Shown one piece after another: positions 45,636 to 56,048 of a stretch of 64,000 nt of DNA (its first letter is position 1; each line of letters opens with the position of its first letter). Made by a program: the position numbers and the translations under genes. A model generated the notes under the pieces. The model searched no databases, had not been told where the DNA came from, and saw nothing but the letters and a program-made list of their open reading frames with translations. Source of the DNA: Corynebacterium sp. Marseille-P4321 (GTDB taxonomy: Bacteria > Actinomycetota > Actinomycetes > Mycobacteriales > Mycobacteriaceae); assembly GCF_903645305.1 (NCBI RefSeq), contig NZ_CAHJXO010000001.1, positions 992,001 through 1,056,000 of the forward strand, written 5' to 3'.

Positions 45636-48305
45636 GTGCAGACTCATGAGATCCGAGAGCGGTTCACCAACCACTTCGTTCAAGCAGGGCACACCAACGT
45701 GCCCAGCGCCTCGCTGATTCTGGACGACCCGACCCTTCTGTTCGTCAACGCCGGCATGGTGCCGTTCAAGCCGTACTTCCTGGGCGATCAAACCCCGGAT
45801 TTTGCAAACGGCACCGCCACATCGATTCAGAAGTGCGTGCGCACCCTCGACATCGAGGAAGTCGGCATCACCACCCGCCACAACACTTTCTTCCAGATGG
45901 CGGGCAACTTCTCCTTCGGCCAGTACTTCAAAGAGGGCGCGATTAAGCACGCCTGGAGCCTGCTTACCTCCTCTGTCGAAGAGGGCGGCTACGGGCTCGA
46001 CCCGGAGCGGCTGTGGGTGACCGTCTACCTGGACGACGATGAGGCGGCCGCTATCTGGCGCGACCAAATCGGCGTTCCGGAAGAGCGCATCCAGCGCATG
46101 GGCATGGAGGACAACTTCTGGTCCATGGGCATCCCGGGCCCGTGCGGGCCGTGCTCCGAGATCTACTACGACCGCGGCCCGGAGCACGGCGTGGAGGGCG
46201 GCCCAATTGCCGACGATAACCGCTACATGGAGATCTGGAACCTCGTGTTCATGGAGTCCATCCGCGGCGAGGGCGACAAGAAGGGCAACTTCGAGATCGT
46301 CGGCGAGCTGCCGCAGAAAAATATCGATACCGGTCTTGGCATCGAGCGCGTCGCCTGCATCCTGCAGGGCGTGGACAACGTCTACGAGACCGACTTGCTG
46401 CGCCCGGTCATCGACGCCGCAGTGGAGCTCACGGGCGCGAAGTACGACGCCGGCAACCAGGAAGACGACGTGCGTTTTCGCGTGATCGCGGACCACGCCC
46501 GCACTGGCATGATGATCATCCTGGACGGCGTCACCCCGTCGAATGAGGGCCGCGGCTACATTCTGCGCCGCCTGCTGCGTCGCATCATCCGCTCCGCGCG
46601 CCTTCTGGGCGCCACCGGCCCGGTGATGGAGACGTTCATGAACACCATCATGGACACGATGACGCCATCGTTCCCCGAGATCGCGGAGAACCGCGAGCGC
46701 ATTCTGCGCGTAGCGGTGGCAGAGGAGAAGGCGTTTTCCAAGACACTTGAATCCGGCACGACGCGTTTCGACGAAGCGGCCGGAGCAGCGAAGTCGGCCG
46801 GTGCCGGTGTGCTGCCAGGTGAGCAGGCCTTCGAGCTGCACGACACCTACGGCTTCCCAATCGACCTCACCGTGGAGATGGCTCGCGAAGCAGGCCTTGA
46901 GGTGGACATGGACGCCTTCAACGTCGCAATGCAGGAGCAGCGCGACCGCGCAAAGGCGGACAACAAGGCGAAAAAGCACCGCAATGTCGACGAGTCGCTG
47001 TACCGCGAATGGGTGGACAGCAACCCGACCGAGTTTGTGGGCTACGACCAGCTCACCCACGACGGCACCGTCATCGGCCTGGTGCGCGACGGCGAGAAAG
47101 TCGGCGAGGTCTCCCAGGGCGACGAGGTTGAGGTCATCCTGGATGTCACCCCGATGTACGCCGAGTCCGGTGGCCAGATGGCCGACCGCGGCCGGTTGGT
47201 CATGGGCGATACCGTGCTCAACGTGAACGACGTGCAGCGCGTGGGCAAGAAGCTGTGGCTGCACAAGGCCACGGTGCAAAACGGTGGCCTGGATGTGGGT
47301 TCCACGGTTACCGCGGAGGTCGACGGCGCGTGGCGCCACGGAGCGCGTCAGGCGCACTCCGCGACCCACCTCATCCACGCCGCCATCCGCCAGGTGCTCG
47401 GCCCCACTGCAGTGCAGGCGGGCTCGCTGAACAAGCCGGGCTACCTGCGTTTCGACTTCAACTACACCGAGGCACTCACGGACGCACAGCTCGAAGAGAT
47501 TGCCACCATCACCAACCAGGCAGTCGACGCGGACTTCGAGGTCAACACCATCGAAACCACGCTGGATAAGGCGAAGGCGATGGGTGCGATGGCCTTGTTC
47601 GGCGAGAACTACGGCGATCGGGTTCGCGTGGTGGAAATCGGCGGGCCGTTCTCTATCGAGCTTTGCGGCGGCACGCACGTCAGCCACGCCTCCCAGATCG
47701 GCCCGGTGGCGGTGCTGGGTGAGTCCTCGGTGGGCTCCGGTGCGCGTCGCATCGAGGCGTACTCCGGTATGGATTCCTTCCGGTTCTTGTCCAAGGAAGC
47801 AGCGCTCGCGTCCGGTCTTGCCACCGAGCTGAAGACCCCGACCGAGGACCTCCCGGGGCGCATCGCGCAGCTGACGCAGCGTCTTCGCGCAGCCGAGAAG
47901 GAGATTGAGAACCTGCACCGCCAGAATTTGCTCTCGGGCACCGCGGAGCTGGCGGCGCAGGCGGAGACGGTTGGCGGCTTTAGGCTCGTCGCAAAGCAAC
48001 TGCCCGACGGCATTGCGGCAGGCGACCTGCGCACGATGGCGAACGACCTGCGCGGCAAGCTGCAGGGCGAGCAGGCCGTGGTGGTGCTGGCCTCCAACGC
48101 CGACGGCAAGGTGCCGTTCGCCGTGGCCGCTACCCCGTCTGCGGTGGAAGCCGGCGTGAAGTCCGGCGACCTTGTGAAGCTGGTCGGCGAGTACATCGAC
48201 GGCCGCGGCGGCGGCAAGCCCGACTTGGCGCAGGGCTCTGGTGCTAACCCGGCAGGAATCCCCGCGGGGCTTGCAGCGGTAAGCGACGCGTTGTTGAACC
48301 GCTAG
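45636..48305 (+). CDS. alaS: Alanyl-tRNA synthetase
   Basis: AlaRS charges tRNA-Ala and clears Ser/Gly mischarging. The 889-residue product is full length. The class II catalytic domain starts [14 protein letters not shown] and contains [13 protein letters not shown] and [27 protein letters not shown]. The editing domain has zinc ligands in HSATHLIHA near residue 573 and CGGTHVSH near 675. The C-Ala domain at the end includes [14 protein letters not shown], a standard tail motif. GTG start after AAAGGA. ruvX follows after a 145-bp gap with its own leader. Confidence 0.97.
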   Translation: MQTHEIRERFTNHFVQAGHTNVPSASLILDDPTLLFVNAGMVPFKPYFLGDQTPDFANGTATSIQKCVRTLDIEEVGITTRHNTFFQMAGNFSFGQYFKEGAIKHAWSLLTSSVEEGGYGLDPERLWVTVYLDDDEAAAIWRDQIGVPEERIQRMGMEDNFWSMGIPGPCGPCSEIYYDRGPEHGVEGGPIADDNRYMEIWNLVFMESIRGEGDKKGNFEIVGELPQKNIDTGLGIERVACILQGVDNVYETDLLRPVIDAAVELTGAKYDAGNQEDDVRFRVIADHARTGMMIILDGVTPSNEGRGYILRRLLRRIIRSARLLGATGPVMETFMNTIMDTMTPSFPEIAENRERILRVAVAEEKAFSKTLESGTTRFDEAAGAAKSAGAGVLPGEQAFELHDTYGFPIDLTVEMAREAGLEVDMDAFNVAMQEQRDRAKADNKAKKHRNVDESLYREWVDSNPTEFVGYDQLTHDGTVIGLVRDGEKVGEVSQGDEVEVILDVTPMYAESGGQMADRGRLVMGDTVLNVNDVQRVGKKLWLHKATVQNGGLDVGSTVTAEVDGAWRHGARQAHSATHLIHAAIRQVLGPTAVQAGSLNKPGYLRFDFNYTEALTDAQLEEIATITNQAVDADFEVNTIETTLDKAKAMGAMALFGENYGDRVRVVEIGGPFSIELCGGTHVSHASQIGPVAVLGESSVGSGARRIEAYSGMDSFRFLSKEAALASGLATELKTPTEDLPGRIAQLTQRLRAAEKEIENLHRQNLLSGTAELAAQAETVGGFRLVAKQLPDGIAAGDLRTMANDLRGKLQGEQAVVVLASNADGKVPFAVAATPSAVEAGVKSGDLVKLVGEYIDGRGGGKPDLAQGSGANPAGIPAGLAAVSDALLNR

Positions 48306-48450
48306 TAGCGGGGCGGCCGCGTAAGCGCGCGGCGGTGTGAGCCGAGGGGTGAACCTAAGGCGGACACGCCGGGGATTCTCGCCGTTTCACCCAGGAAACC
48401 GCTAGGTTGAACACAGGTCACGCGCGAAACCACCTACAAGGAGCGAACGG

Positions 48451-48945
48451 ATGAAGCTGGAACCGGACCAACCTGGGGTCGATGACCCGGGGTCGGGACG
48501 CCGTGTCGGCATCGATGTCGGCACCGTGCGCATCGGTGTGGCTGTGTCCGATCGCGACGCCAAGCTGGCTACTCCGGTGGAAACCGTTTCCCGCGCCACC
48601 GGGTTCAAAGACCGCGATGGGGAAGATATCGAGCGCTTGCTTGAGCTCATTTCGCAGTACGACGCTGTGGAGGTTGTCGTCGGCTTGCCGCGCGACCTGA
48701 AGGGCAACGGCTCCAAGAGCGTGAAGCACGCGAAAGAGATCGCGTTTCGTATTCGCCGCCGCATGCCGGAAATGCCGGTGAAAATGGCCGACGAGCGGTT
48801 GACCACCGTCGCGGCCACCCAGTCGCTGCGCGCCTCGGGCGTGAGTGAAAAGGCGGGCCGTGCCGTCATCGACCAGGCCGCCGCCGTGGAGATTTTGCAA
48901 TCGTGGCTCGACGGACGCCACCACTACCTCAAGGAGAATGCATAG
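48451..48945 (+). CDS. ruvX: YqgF/RuvX family pre-16S rRNA nuclease
   Basis: A 164-residue RNase H-fold protein of the YqgF family, associated with 16S rRNA 5' maturation and annotated as a putative Holliday junction resolvase. The catalytic Asp is in [18 protein letters not shown] near residue 22; [13 protein letters not shown] near 75 and DERLTTVAA near 115 complete the site. The first 17 residues are extra to the fold. It starts with ATG after AAGGAG. The stop overlaps the mltG GTG by one base. The alaS-ruvX-mltG-aroE order is standard in Actinobacteria. Confidence 0.93.
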   Translation: MKLEPDQPGVDDPGSGRRVGIDVGTVRIGVAVSDRDAKLATPVETVSRATGFKDRDGEDIERLLELISQYDAVEVVVGLPRDLKGNGSKSVKHAKEIAFRIRRRMPEMPVKMADERLTTVAATQSLRASGVSEKAGRAVIDQAAAVEILQSWLDGRHHYLKENA

Positions 48946-50096
48946 TGTCTACCCGCCAAGCCGCCGCACGGCGCACACGGGGCACCGCAGTGCTCGTCGC
49001 CTCGATTCTGCTTATCGTGGGGCTGATCGCGTGGATCGCGATCGCTCGCGGCAGTGGCTCGTCCGCCGACTATTCTGGCGCCGGCAACGGCGAAGAGATG
49101 GTGGTGGAGGTCCCGGAGGGCTCGAACCTGTCCGCACTGGGCCCTGAGCTGGAGGAGCGCGGCATCGTGCGTTCTGACGGGGCGTTCCAGACCGCGGCGG
49201 CGAACAACCCGGACGCCGATAACATTCAGCCGGGCTTCTACCGGCTGGAGGGGGAGATGAGCGCCGAGTCCGCAGTGGAAGCGCTGCTCGACCCGGAGCG
49301 TCGCATCACGCCGCTGCAGGTCTACGGCGGTGCCACGCTGATGGACGTCAACGTGGTTGGGGGTCAGACCCGCATGGGTATTTTGTCCATGATCCAGCAG
49401 GTTACCTGCGGCCCAGAGCCGAAGCCGGGTTGCGTGGATGTGCAGCAGCTTAACGACGTTGCGGCGAACGCGGACCCCGCGGCACTGGGTGTGCCGCAGT
49501 GGGCCCTGGAAGTTGTGGGTGCCCGCGCGGGCGATCCGAAGCGTCTCGAAGGGCTTATCGCCCCGGGTGAGTACATCATCGACCCGGACGCATCCGCGGA
49601 AGCCATTCTCACCGACCTGATCACCCGCTCGACGAAGCTCTACGATTCCACGGACATTGAAAAACGCGCTCAGGCAATCGGTCTGACGCCGTACGAGCTG
49701 CTCATCGCCGCGTCTCTGGTGGAGCGTGAGGCGCCCGCCGGCGAGTTCGACAAGGTCGCCCGCGTGATTTTGAACCGTCTCGACGAGCCGATGCGCCTGG
49801 AATTCGACTCCACCGTGAACTACGGCTTGGAAAACGTCGAGGTAGCCACCCGCACCGAGGACCGCGAACGCGTCACCCCATGGAACACCTACGCCATGGA
49901 CGGTCTGCCGCAGACCCCGATCGCGTCGCCGTCGATGGAAGCCATCGAAGCGATGGAGCACCCGGCTGAGGGCAACTGGCTCTTCTTCGTCACCGTCGAC
50001 CAGGACGGCACCACCGTATTTAACGACACGTTCGAGCAGCACCTGGAGGATACGCAGCGCGCATACGACTCCGGCATCCTGGATTCGCAGCGCTAA
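48945..50096 (+). CDS. mltG: Endolytic peptidoglycan transglycosylase MltG
   Basis: MltG (YceG-like) cuts nascent glycan strands and is thought to set glycan length. The 383-residue product has an N-terminal transmembrane helix (about 14-36), a LysM-like region (VVEVPEGSNLSALGPELEERGI) and the YceG domain. The catalytic Glu is in SLVEREAP (Glu260 or Glu262), and the signature NTYAMDGLPQTPIASPS follows near residue 320. I choose the GTG at 48945, eight bases after AAGGAG, over an in-frame ATG 42 bp earlier inside ruvX. Its TAA overlaps the aroE ATG. Confidence 0.94.
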   Translation: MSTRQAAARRTRGTAVLVASILLIVGLIAWIAIARGSGSSADYSGAGNGEEMVVEVPEGSNLSALGPELEERGIVRSDGAFQTAAANNPDADNIQPGFYRLEGEMSAESAVEALLDPERRITPLQVYGGATLMDVNVVGGQTRMGILSMIQQVTCGPEPKPGCVDVQQLNDVAANADPAALGVPQWALEVVGARAGDPKRLEGLIAPGEYIIDPDASAEAILTDLITRSTKLYDSTDIEKRAQAIGLTPYELLIAASLVEREAPAGEFDKVARVILNRLDEPMRLEFDSTVNYGLENVEVATRTEDRERVTPWNTYAMDGLPQTPIASPSMEAIEAMEHPAEGNWLFFVTVDQDGTTVFNDTFEQHLEDTQRAYDSGILDSQR

Positions 50097-50944
50097 TGAC
50101 GCAGGTAGTTTCTCCCGGCTCGCAGGCGCGCCACCGGGCCGCGGTGCTTGGTTCGCCAATCAGCCATTCGCTGTCGCCCGTGCTGCACTCCGCGGGCTAC
50201 GAGGCCGCGGGGCTTCAAGGGTGGGAGTACTCCCGCATCCTCTGCGAGGCGGAGGATTTGCCCCGCGTGGTTGGGGAGTGCGATGCGTCCTTCCGCGGGT
50301 TCTCGGTGACCATGCCGTGTAAGTTCGCGGCGCTTGAGTTCGCTGATGACGTGACCGACCGCGCCCGTGAGGTCGGGTCAGCCAACACGCTCGTGCGGCT
50401 TGACGACGGGCGTTGGCGCGCAGACAACACCGACGCCGAAGGCGCAGTCGTGGCGATTCAGGAGCTGCTCGGGGAAACCGAGCCAAAGCGGGCCGTGCTC
50501 GTTGGCGCTGGCGGAACAGCGCGTGCCGTGATGTGGGCGCTTCGGACCCTTGGCGCCCGCGAGGTGGTGGTGGTGAACCGCACCGACCGCTCGGGCGAGT
50601 TCGCCGATCTGGCCCGCGGGATGGACGTCCGCTTCGTCGGTGTGGATGAGGATGTCACGGACATCACGTGCGCGGCCGACATCGTAGTATCCACGGTGCC
50701 CGCACACACGATCGGCGAGCGAGCCGTTGGTTTGGCGCATGCGCCGGTGTTTGACGTGATCTACGATCCGTGGCCGACCTACTTGGCCACCCGAGCGGCC
50801 GCGAATGGCTACCCGACAGTGGGTGGGCTCTCTATGCTGGCGGGCCAGTCGTATTCCCAGTTCGAGCAGTTCACCGGTGTAGAAGCACCGCGTGAGGCGA
50901 TGCGCGATGCCCTGCTTCGCGCGAGACAGCACCAGCAAAAGTAG
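50096..50944 (+). CDS. aroE: Shikimate dehydrogenase
   Basis: AroE reduces 3-dehydroshikimate to shikimate with NADPH. The 282-residue product has the substrate-binding SLSP at 25-28, the catalytic Lys76 in VTMPCK, Asp113 in DNTDAEG, the nucleotide loop GAGGTARAV near 139-147 and the NRT segment near 161-163 that favours NADP. The C-terminal GGLSMLAGQSYSQFEQFTG is typical. Translation is coupled to mltG by a TAATG overlap. It begins the shikimate cluster aroE-(A24)-aroC-aroK-aroB-aroQ. Confidence 0.95.
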   Translation: MTQVVSPGSQARHRAAVLGSPISHSLSPVLHSAGYEAAGLQGWEYSRILCEAEDLPRVVGECDASFRGFSVTMPCKFAALEFADDVTDRAREVGSANTLVRLDDGRWRADNTDAEGAVVAIQELLGETEPKRAVLVGAGGTARAVMWALRTLGAREVVVVNRTDRSGEFADLARGMDVRFVGVDEDVTDITCAADIVVSTVPAHTIGERAVGLAHAPVFDVIYDPWPTYLATRAAANGYPTVGGLSMLAGQSYSQFEQFTGVEAPREAMRDALLRARQHQQK

Positions 50945-50971
50945 CTGCCTGCCGTAGTAGGCTCCCCAGGT

Positions 50972-51388
50972 ATGGGGAGCGGGGGAATCTGGGTGCTATG
51001 CCTCGGTGGCGCCACGAGTCTTTGCTGGGCAGTGGTGCTTGTGTACTACGACATCACGTCGCGGCGTCTGCCGAACCCGCTGACGGCCCCGCCCGCGCTT
51101 GCCGCAGTCGTGGCGTGCGTGGTGTGGCCGTCGCTTTCGCCGGGGTTGGTGTGGCCTGCCGCGTACTTGGTTTCCGGCCGCGGCATCGGCGGGGGAGACG
51201 TGAAGCTCGCGGTGCCGCTCGGCGTGGCGTGCGCTGCCGCGGGCGGATACTTCGCGGTGTTGATGGCGGTTGCGCTTTCCGGAGCGTTCACGTTGTTGTT
51301 TGCGGCGCTGAACAGGAGAAAGGCGATTGCGCACGGGCCGTCCATGCTTGCAGCGACGGCTGTGGTGATAGCGGGTTTCATGACTTGA
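50972..51388 (+). CDS. A24-type prepilin peptidase, catalytic domain only
   Basis: A 138-residue membrane aspartyl protease of the type IV prepilin peptidase family (Rv2551c position). Catalytic aspartates are Asp27 in YYDITSRRLPN and Asp76 in GIGGGDVKLA. It has about four hydrophobic segments. The N-terminal cytoplasmic methyltransferase domain of PilD is absent, as in Tad/Flp FppA-like peptidases. No pilin genes lie within the window, so its client is elsewhere. It lies inside the aro cluster, 27 bp after aroE. Confidence 0.87.
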   Translation: MGSGGIWVLCLGGATSLCWAVVLVYYDITSRRLPNPLTAPPALAAVVACVVWPSLSPGLVWPAAYLVSGRGIGGGDVKLAVPLGVACAAAGGYFAVLMAVALSGAFTLLFAALNRRKAIAHGPSMLAATAVVIAGFMT

Positions 51389-51480
51389 GCTCGCGCCGTG
51401 TGGCCTGTGGGGGTGCCCCGTTCGGGGTATAAGCCAGGTGTGACGGTATGGCGGACGCTTTGCTGTGCAAGAATATCGCC

Positions 51481-52725
51481 ATGCTTCGTTGGACTACCGC
51501 CGGTGAATCGCACGGCCAGGGTCTTGTTGCACTCGTTGAGAATGTTCCCGCAGGGGTGCCAGTGCGCAAGGAAGAAATCGCCCACCAGCTCGCCCGCCGA
51601 CGTCTCGGCTACGGTCGCGGCGCACGCATGAAGTTTGAGGCGGACGAGCTCACCCTGCTAACCGGCGTGTTGCACGGTGAGTCCATTGGCAGCCCGATCA
51701 CCATCCAGATCGGCAACACCGAGTGGCCGAAGTGGACCACGGTGATGTCGGCGGAGCCGGTGGACATGGATGACCCCGAGGTGGCAAAGGCGATGTCATC
51801 TGGCCGCGCGGCGGCGTTGACGCGCCCGCGCCCGGGGCACGCGGACTTCGCGGGAATGGTGAAGTACGGTTTCGACTCCGCCCGTCCGGTGCTGGAGCGC
51901 TCATCGGCCCGCGAGACTGCGGCGCGTGTGGCCGCAGCATCTGTGGCGCGCAGCTACCTGCGCGAGACCCTCGGCGTCGAGGTGTTTTCGCACGTGATTT
52001 CCATCGGTGAATCCGCGCCATATGCGGGGCCGAGCCCGAGCTTTGAGGACATCGAGGCTATCGACGCTTCCCCGGTCCGCGCCTTCAACAAGAAGGCCGA
52101 GGCGGACATGGTGTCGTGCATTGAGGCGGCGAAGAAGGACGGCGACACGCTCGGCGGCATCGTCGAGGTGATCGTCGATGGCCTGCCGGTGGGGCTTGGC
52201 TCGCACGTGTCCGGCACCCGCCGCCTGGATGCGCGCCTTGCCGCGGCGCTGATGGGTATTCAGTCGGTGAAGGGCGTGGAGATCGGCGACGGCTTTGAAG
52301 AGGCGCGCCGCCGAGGCTCGCAGGCGCACGACGAGATGGAGCTTGACGATGGTGCGGTGGTGCGCGCCACGAACCGCGCCGGCGGGCTTGAGGGCGGCAT
52401 GACCAATGGTGAGCAGCTGCGCGTGCGCGCCGCGATGAAGCCTATTTCCACTGTTCCGCGCGCGCTCAAGACGATCGACATGGCTACCGGCGAGCCCGCG
52501 ACCGGTATCCACCAGCGCTCCGACGTGTGCGCGGTGCCCGCTGGTGGTGTGGTGGCCGAGGCGATGGTTGCGCTGGTGCTCGCAGAGGCCGTGAGTGAGA
52601 AGTTCGGCGGCGACAGCGTCGAAGAGGTACGCCGAAACGTGCAGGCCTACGCCGACGCGGTGGCGCGCCGGCTCGAATTCGCAGATGAAACGGGGGAGAC
52701 CACGGAGGTGACTCAGGGTGACTAA
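51481..52725 (+). CDS. aroC: Chorismate synthase
   Basis: AroC converts EPSP to chorismate using reduced FMN. The 414-residue product starts [18 protein letters not shown], with His11 of the active site. It has the [17 protein letters not shown] block near residue 42, the FMN/phosphate region [35 protein letters not shown] and the second His region [20 protein letters not shown] use the ATG at 51481; a start 33 bp upstream is in frame but adds residues unlike the family. Its end overlaps aroK by eight bases. Confidence 0.96.
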   Translation: MLRWTTAGESHGQGLVALVENVPAGVPVRKEEIAHQLARRRLGYGRGARMKFEADELTLLTGVLHGESIGSPITIQIGNTEWPKWTTVMSAEPVDMDDPEVAKAMSSGRAAALTRPRPGHADFAGMVKYGFDSARPVLERSSARETAARVAAASVARSYLRETLGVEVFSHVISIGESAPYAGPSPSFEDIEAIDASPVRAFNKKAEADMVSCIEAAKKDGDTLGGIVEVIVDGLPVGLGSHVSGTRRLDARLAAALMGIQSVKGVEIGDGFEEARRRGSQAHDEMELDDGAVVRATNRAGGLEGGMTNGEQLRVRAAMKPISTVPRALKTIDMATGEPATGIHQRSDVCAVPAGGVVAEAMVALVLAEAVSEKFGGDSVEEVRRNVQAYADAVARRLEFADETGETTEVTQGD

Positions 52726-53353
52726 CACGCCCGCAGACATTGTGAACGACTTGTTCGATGGCGACACTCAGGCTTTTGTCGAAGATGACGCCCCGAGTGC
52801 GTCGGAGGTGGTCAACGCGGCGCCGTCGATAGTGCACTCGGCTCCGCGCGTGGTACTGGTGGGTATGCCGGGATCGGGCAAGTCCACCATTGGGCGCCGG
52901 GTGGCGAGTGCGTTGAACTTGCCGATTGTGGATTCGGACCTGCTCATCGAGCAGGCCACCGGCAAGCCGTGCGGCGAGGTGTACGCCGAGTTGGGCGAGG
53001 AGCACTTCCGCGAGCTGGAGGAGGAATACGTCGCGCGCGCCTTGGCCACCGGCGGTGTGGTCAGCCTTGGCGGTGGCGCGGTGCTCTCCGCTGCAACCCG
53101 CCAGTTGCTCAACCGCCACACGGTGGTGTGGATCGACGTGAGCGTCGAGGAAGGTCTGCGCCGCACGGCGGACGATACGTCACGCCCGGTGCTCGCCGCG
53201 GACGAGGACGGCGACCGTGAGCGACGCTACCGTGAGCTGATGGAGTACCGGGAGCCGTTCTACCGCGAGGTGTCCACGTTCAGGGTGCGCACCGATGAGC
53301 GCCCGCCGCAGCGTGTGGTCGCGGAGATCCTCGGGTTTATCGAGACTGACTAG
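52718..53353 (+). CDS. aroK: Shikimate kinase
   Basis: AroK phosphorylates shikimate at the 3-OH with ATP. The Walker [10 protein letters not shown] spans residues 49-57, shikimate-binding Asp74 sits in VDSDLLIE, and [14 protein letters not shown] and the LID Arg (TSRPVLA) follow. The kinase fold begins only at about residue 43, so the protein has an N-terminal acidic extension of about 42 residues. The GTG at 52718 is supported by GGAGG nine bases ahead, so the extension looks genuine. It overlaps the end of aroC, and aroB follows after 44 bp. Confidence 0.94.
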   Translation: MTNTPADIVNDLFDGDTQAFVEDDAPSASEVVNAAPSIVHSAPRVVLVGMPGSGKSTIGRRVASALNLPIVDSDLLIEQATGKPCGEVYAELGEEHFRELEEEYVARALATGGVVSLGGGAVLSAATRQLLNRHTVVWIDVSVEEGLRRTADDTSRPVLAADEDGDRERRYRELMEYREPFYREVSTFRVRTDERPPQRVVAEILGFIETD

Positions 53354-53397
53354 ACCTGGCCGCGCTAAAGCCCGGCCGCGAAAGGGAGCGAGAAAGC

Positions 53398-54450
53398 ATG
53401 GCTGTAGTTGAGGTAACTGGGCCGAGCCCGTACGAGATTCACATCGGGCACGCGAATCTGGACCAGGCGGCGGCACGCGTGGTGAGTATCGGCGCGCGCA
53501 ATGCGCTCATCGTGCACCAGGAGCCACTTGCGGGCGTGGCGCAGCGTTTAGTCGGGCAGCTTGCTGGGTCGGGCATAAACGCGGTGCCAGCGCTCATCCC
53601 GGATGCGGAAGTAGGAAAAACGCTTGAGGTCACCGGTTCGCTGTGGGACACACTCGGCGAGCACGGCTTCTCCCGCCAGGACGTAGTGGTGGGCCTGGGC
53701 GGGGGAGCGGCAACCGATCTGGCTGGCTTTGTCGCCGCGACCTGGATGCGCGGCATCCGCGTGGTGCAGGTGCCCACTACGCTGCTCGCCATGGTTGACG
53801 CGGCCATGGGCGGCAAGACCGGCATCAACACAGCCGCGGGCAAGAACTTGGTCGGCGCGTTCCATGAGCCGGACAGCGTGTACATCGATCTCGACCGCAT
53901 TGACACTCTGCCCGAGGTGGAGGTGGTCTCCGGTTCCGCGGAATTGGTGAAAACGGGTTTCATTGCGGACCCGAAGATTCTGGATCTCTACCGCGACGGC
54001 GCGCAGAACCACTGGGCTGAGCTGGTGCAGCGCTCCGTAGCGGTGAAGGCGAGTGTGGTGAGCCAGGACTTGAAGGAGTCGGGCCTGCGCGAGATTTTGA
54101 ACTACGGCCACACGCTCGGCCACGCCATCGAGCGCCGCGAGAACTACACCTGGCGCCACGGTAATGCGGTTGCGGTGGGCATGATGTTCGTCGCGCACTT
54201 GGCAAAGGGCAGGCAGCTTATCGACGATTCCTTGGTCGCCCTCCACGAAGAAATCATCACGAGCGCCGGCTTGCCTACCCGCTACGAGGCCGGTGCATTT
54301 GACGAGCTGTACGAAGGCATGACGCGCGACAAGAAGAACCGTGACGGGCGCATCCGTTTCGTGGTGCTCGATGGGCTTGGGTCGTGCACCAGGCTGGAGG
54401 ACGCGAGCGTGGAGGAGATGCGCGCGGCCTACGAGGCGGTTTCGGAATAG
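53398..54450 (+). CDS. aroB: 3-dehydroquinate synthase
   Basis: AroB cyclises DAHP to 3-dehydroquinate using NAD and a divalent metal. The 350-residue product shows the NAD loop [21 protein letters not shown] near residue 98, [19 protein letters not shown] near 125, the metal-binding region [13 protein letters not shown] near 233, and [10 protein letters not shown]. It starts with ATG after AAGGGAGCGAG. An 11-bp partial dispersed word lies at 54216-54226. aroQ follows after 21 bp. Confidence 0.96.
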   Translation: MAVVEVTGPSPYEIHIGHANLDQAAARVVSIGARNALIVHQEPLAGVAQRLVGQLAGSGINAVPALIPDAEVGKTLEVTGSLWDTLGEHGFSRQDVVVGLGGGAATDLAGFVAATWMRGIRVVQVPTTLLAMVDAAMGGKTGINTAAGKNLVGAFHEPDSVYIDLDRIDTLPEVEVVSGSAELVKTGFIADPKILDLYRDGAQNHWAELVQRSVAVKASVVSQDLKESGLREILNYGHTLGHAIERRENYTWRHGNAVAVGMMFVAHLAKGRQLIDDSLVALHEEIITSAGLPTRYEAGAFDELYEGMTRDKKNRDGRIRFVVLDGLGSCTRLEDASVEEMRAAYEAVSE

Positions 54451-54471
54451 AGCGGAAGGGTGGTTAGCGGC

Positions 54472-54906
54472 ATGAAGGTGTTGGTGCTCAACGGGCCGAA
54501 TTTGAACCGGCTGGGAAAACGCCAGCCGGAGGTGTACGGCTCGACGACGCTTGCGGACGTCGATAAGCAATTGCTCCAACGCGCCGACGAGCTGGGCGTG
54601 GAGGTTGAGTCCCGCCAATCCAACTACGAGGGCGAGTTGATCGGCTGGGTGCACGAGGCGGCGGATGCAGGCTGGCCCGTGATTATCAACCCCGGCGGGC
54701 TGACGCACACCTCAGTGGCGCTGCGCGACGCGCTCGCGGAGGTGGCCGACGGCGCAGGCTTCGTGGAGGTGCACATCTCGAACGTGCACGCCCGCGAGGA
54801 GTTCCGCCACCACTCGTACCTTTCACCCATCGCGGTCGGTGTGATCGCGGGGCTGGGCACCCGCGGTTACACGCTCGCGCTCGATTTTCTTGCAGGGAGG
54901 CAGTAA
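54472..54906 (+). CDS. aroQ: Type II 3-dehydroquinate dehydratase
   Basis: AroQ converts 3-dehydroquinate to 3-dehydroshikimate by anti elimination. The 144-residue product is a complete dodecameric type II enzyme, with [18 protein letters not shown] including Arg17/Tyr22 of the flexible lid, [16 protein letters not shown], and the catalytic His in [13 protein letters not shown]. The ATG at 54472 is chosen; an in-frame start 12 bp earlier is possible. Its TAA overlaps the pepQ ATG. It contains a dispersed-word copy in the antisense orientation. Confidence 0.96.
   Translation: MKVLVLNGPNLNRLGKRQPEVYGSTTLADVDKQLLQRADELGVEVESRQSNYEGELIGWVHEAADAGWPVIINPGGLTHTSVALRDALAEVADGAGFVEVHISNVHAREEFRHHSYLSPIAVGVIAGLGTRGYTLALDFLAGRQ
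54558..54570 (-). repeat. Dispersed word copy 12 (13/13)
   Basis: CGTCGATAAGCAA, antisense in aroQ, where the coding strand reads Val-Asp-Lys-Gln. The same peptide arises from copy 8 in secD. Confidence 0.8.
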
Positions 54907-55997
54907 TGGCACTGGCAGATACCCGTTTCGAAACGCGCCGCCGGGCGCTGGCCACGAAGTGCGCAGAGAAGCGCATCGACGACATGTTGATCACGCACAT
55001 CACGCACGTGCGTTACTTCTCCGGATTCTCCGGCTCGAACGGCGCGATGCTGGTGTCGAAGGACCAGACCGCGAAAATTTCCACGGACGGGCGCTACACC
55101 ACCCAGATAGCCCAGGAAGTGCCGGACATCGAGGCGGCGATTGGCCGCCACCTGGCGCAAGACCTGCTCGCTGGCGTGGCGGACGGCCACCGTGTGGGCT
55201 TTGAGGCGGACTACGTGAGCGTGTCCCAGCTGCGCAAGCTGGAAAAGGCCTGCCCTGAAAACGTCACGCTCGTGCCAGTGACCGGCGTGGGGGAAGCGAT
55301 CCGCCTGCGCAAGGACAACCTCGAGCTGACCCGGCTCACCGAGGCCGCGGAGCTCGCCGCGCAGGCGCTGCGTGAGCTGGTGGACGCGGGCGAGCTGCGC
55401 GCGGGCCGCACCGAGCGCGACGTGGCCGCCGACCTGGAATACCGCATGCGTCTTCTCGGCGCGGAGCGTCCCAGCTTCGACACCATCGTCGCCTCGGGCC
55501 CGAACTCGGCGATGCCGCACCACGGCGCGGGCGACCGGGTGATCGAAAGCGGCGATCTAGTCACCATCGATTTCGGTATGCACCGCCTCGGATTCAACTC
55601 GGACATGACGCGCACCTTCGCCATCGGAGAGCCGAACGAGCTGCAGCGCGAGATCTACGAGGTCACCCTCGCGGCGCAAAAGGCCGGCGTGCGCGCGGCG
55701 ACGAAGGGCACCAAGCTTGTCGACGTGGACGCGGCCTGCCGCGACATCATCACCGAGGCGGGCTACGGGGAGTACTTCGTGCACTCCACCGGGCACGGCA
55801 TCGGGCTGGATGTGCACGAGGCGCCTTCAGCGTCGAAACTCGGCGAGGGCAAGTTGGAGGAGGGGATGACGCTGACCATCGAGCCGGGCATCTACATCCC
55901 CGGCAAGGCAGGTGTGCGCATCGAGGACACCCTGATCATCACCTCGGCGGCGCCCAAAGTGATTACCAACTACCCGAAGGAACTCACCATCTTGTAA
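54906..55997 (+). CDS. pepQ: M24 family Xaa-Pro peptidase
   Basis: A 363-residue aminopeptidase P/prolidase-type enzyme that removes residues next to proline. The creatinase N-terminal domain (1-125) is followed by the pita-bread catalytic domain. Metal ligands are visible as the Asp in TIDFGMHRLGFNSDMT (near 221 and 232), the His in HSTGHGIGLDVHE near 295, the Glu in TIEPGIY near 325 and the Glu in VRIEDT near 339. In Actinobacteria it constantly precedes efp, as here. Its substrate range is not readable from sequence. Confidence 0.93.
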   Translation: MALADTRFETRRRALATKCAEKRIDDMLITHITHVRYFSGFSGSNGAMLVSKDQTAKISTDGRYTTQIAQEVPDIEAAIGRHLAQDLLAGVADGHRVGFEADYVSVSQLRKLEKACPENVTLVPVTGVGEAIRLRKDNLELTRLTEAAELAAQALRELVDAGELRAGRTERDVAADLEYRMRLLGAERPSFDTIVASGPNSAMPHHGAGDRVIESGDLVTIDFGMHRLGFNSDMTRTFAIGEPNELQREIYEVTLAAQKAGVRAATKGTKLVDVDAACRDIITEAGYGEYFVHSTGHGIGLDVHEAPSASKLGEGKLEEGMTLTIEPGIYIPGKAGVRIEDTLIITSAAPKVITNYPKELTIL

Positions 55998-56000
55998 TAT
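55995..56000 (+). promoter_or_regulatory. Possible efp -10 box
   Basis: TAATAT overlaps the pepQ stop codon, about 49 bp before the efp ATG. No good -35 was seen. Confidence 0.35.
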
Positions 56001-56048
56001 TGCTGTGTTTGCACACGTTGAACCCCACACGAGGAGAAGGTGACCCAC

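Noticed and set aside
45237..47999. A 920-codon leftward open frame across alaS
   Set aside because: It is the antisense shadow of alaS: low complexity, rich in Val, His and Arg, no recognisable domain, and alaS on the plus strand is complete with all motifs.
48330..48420. DtxR-type iron box near the ruvX leader (CTAGGTTGAAC)
   Set aside because: Only one half resembles the 19-bp consensus and the downstream genes have no iron role.
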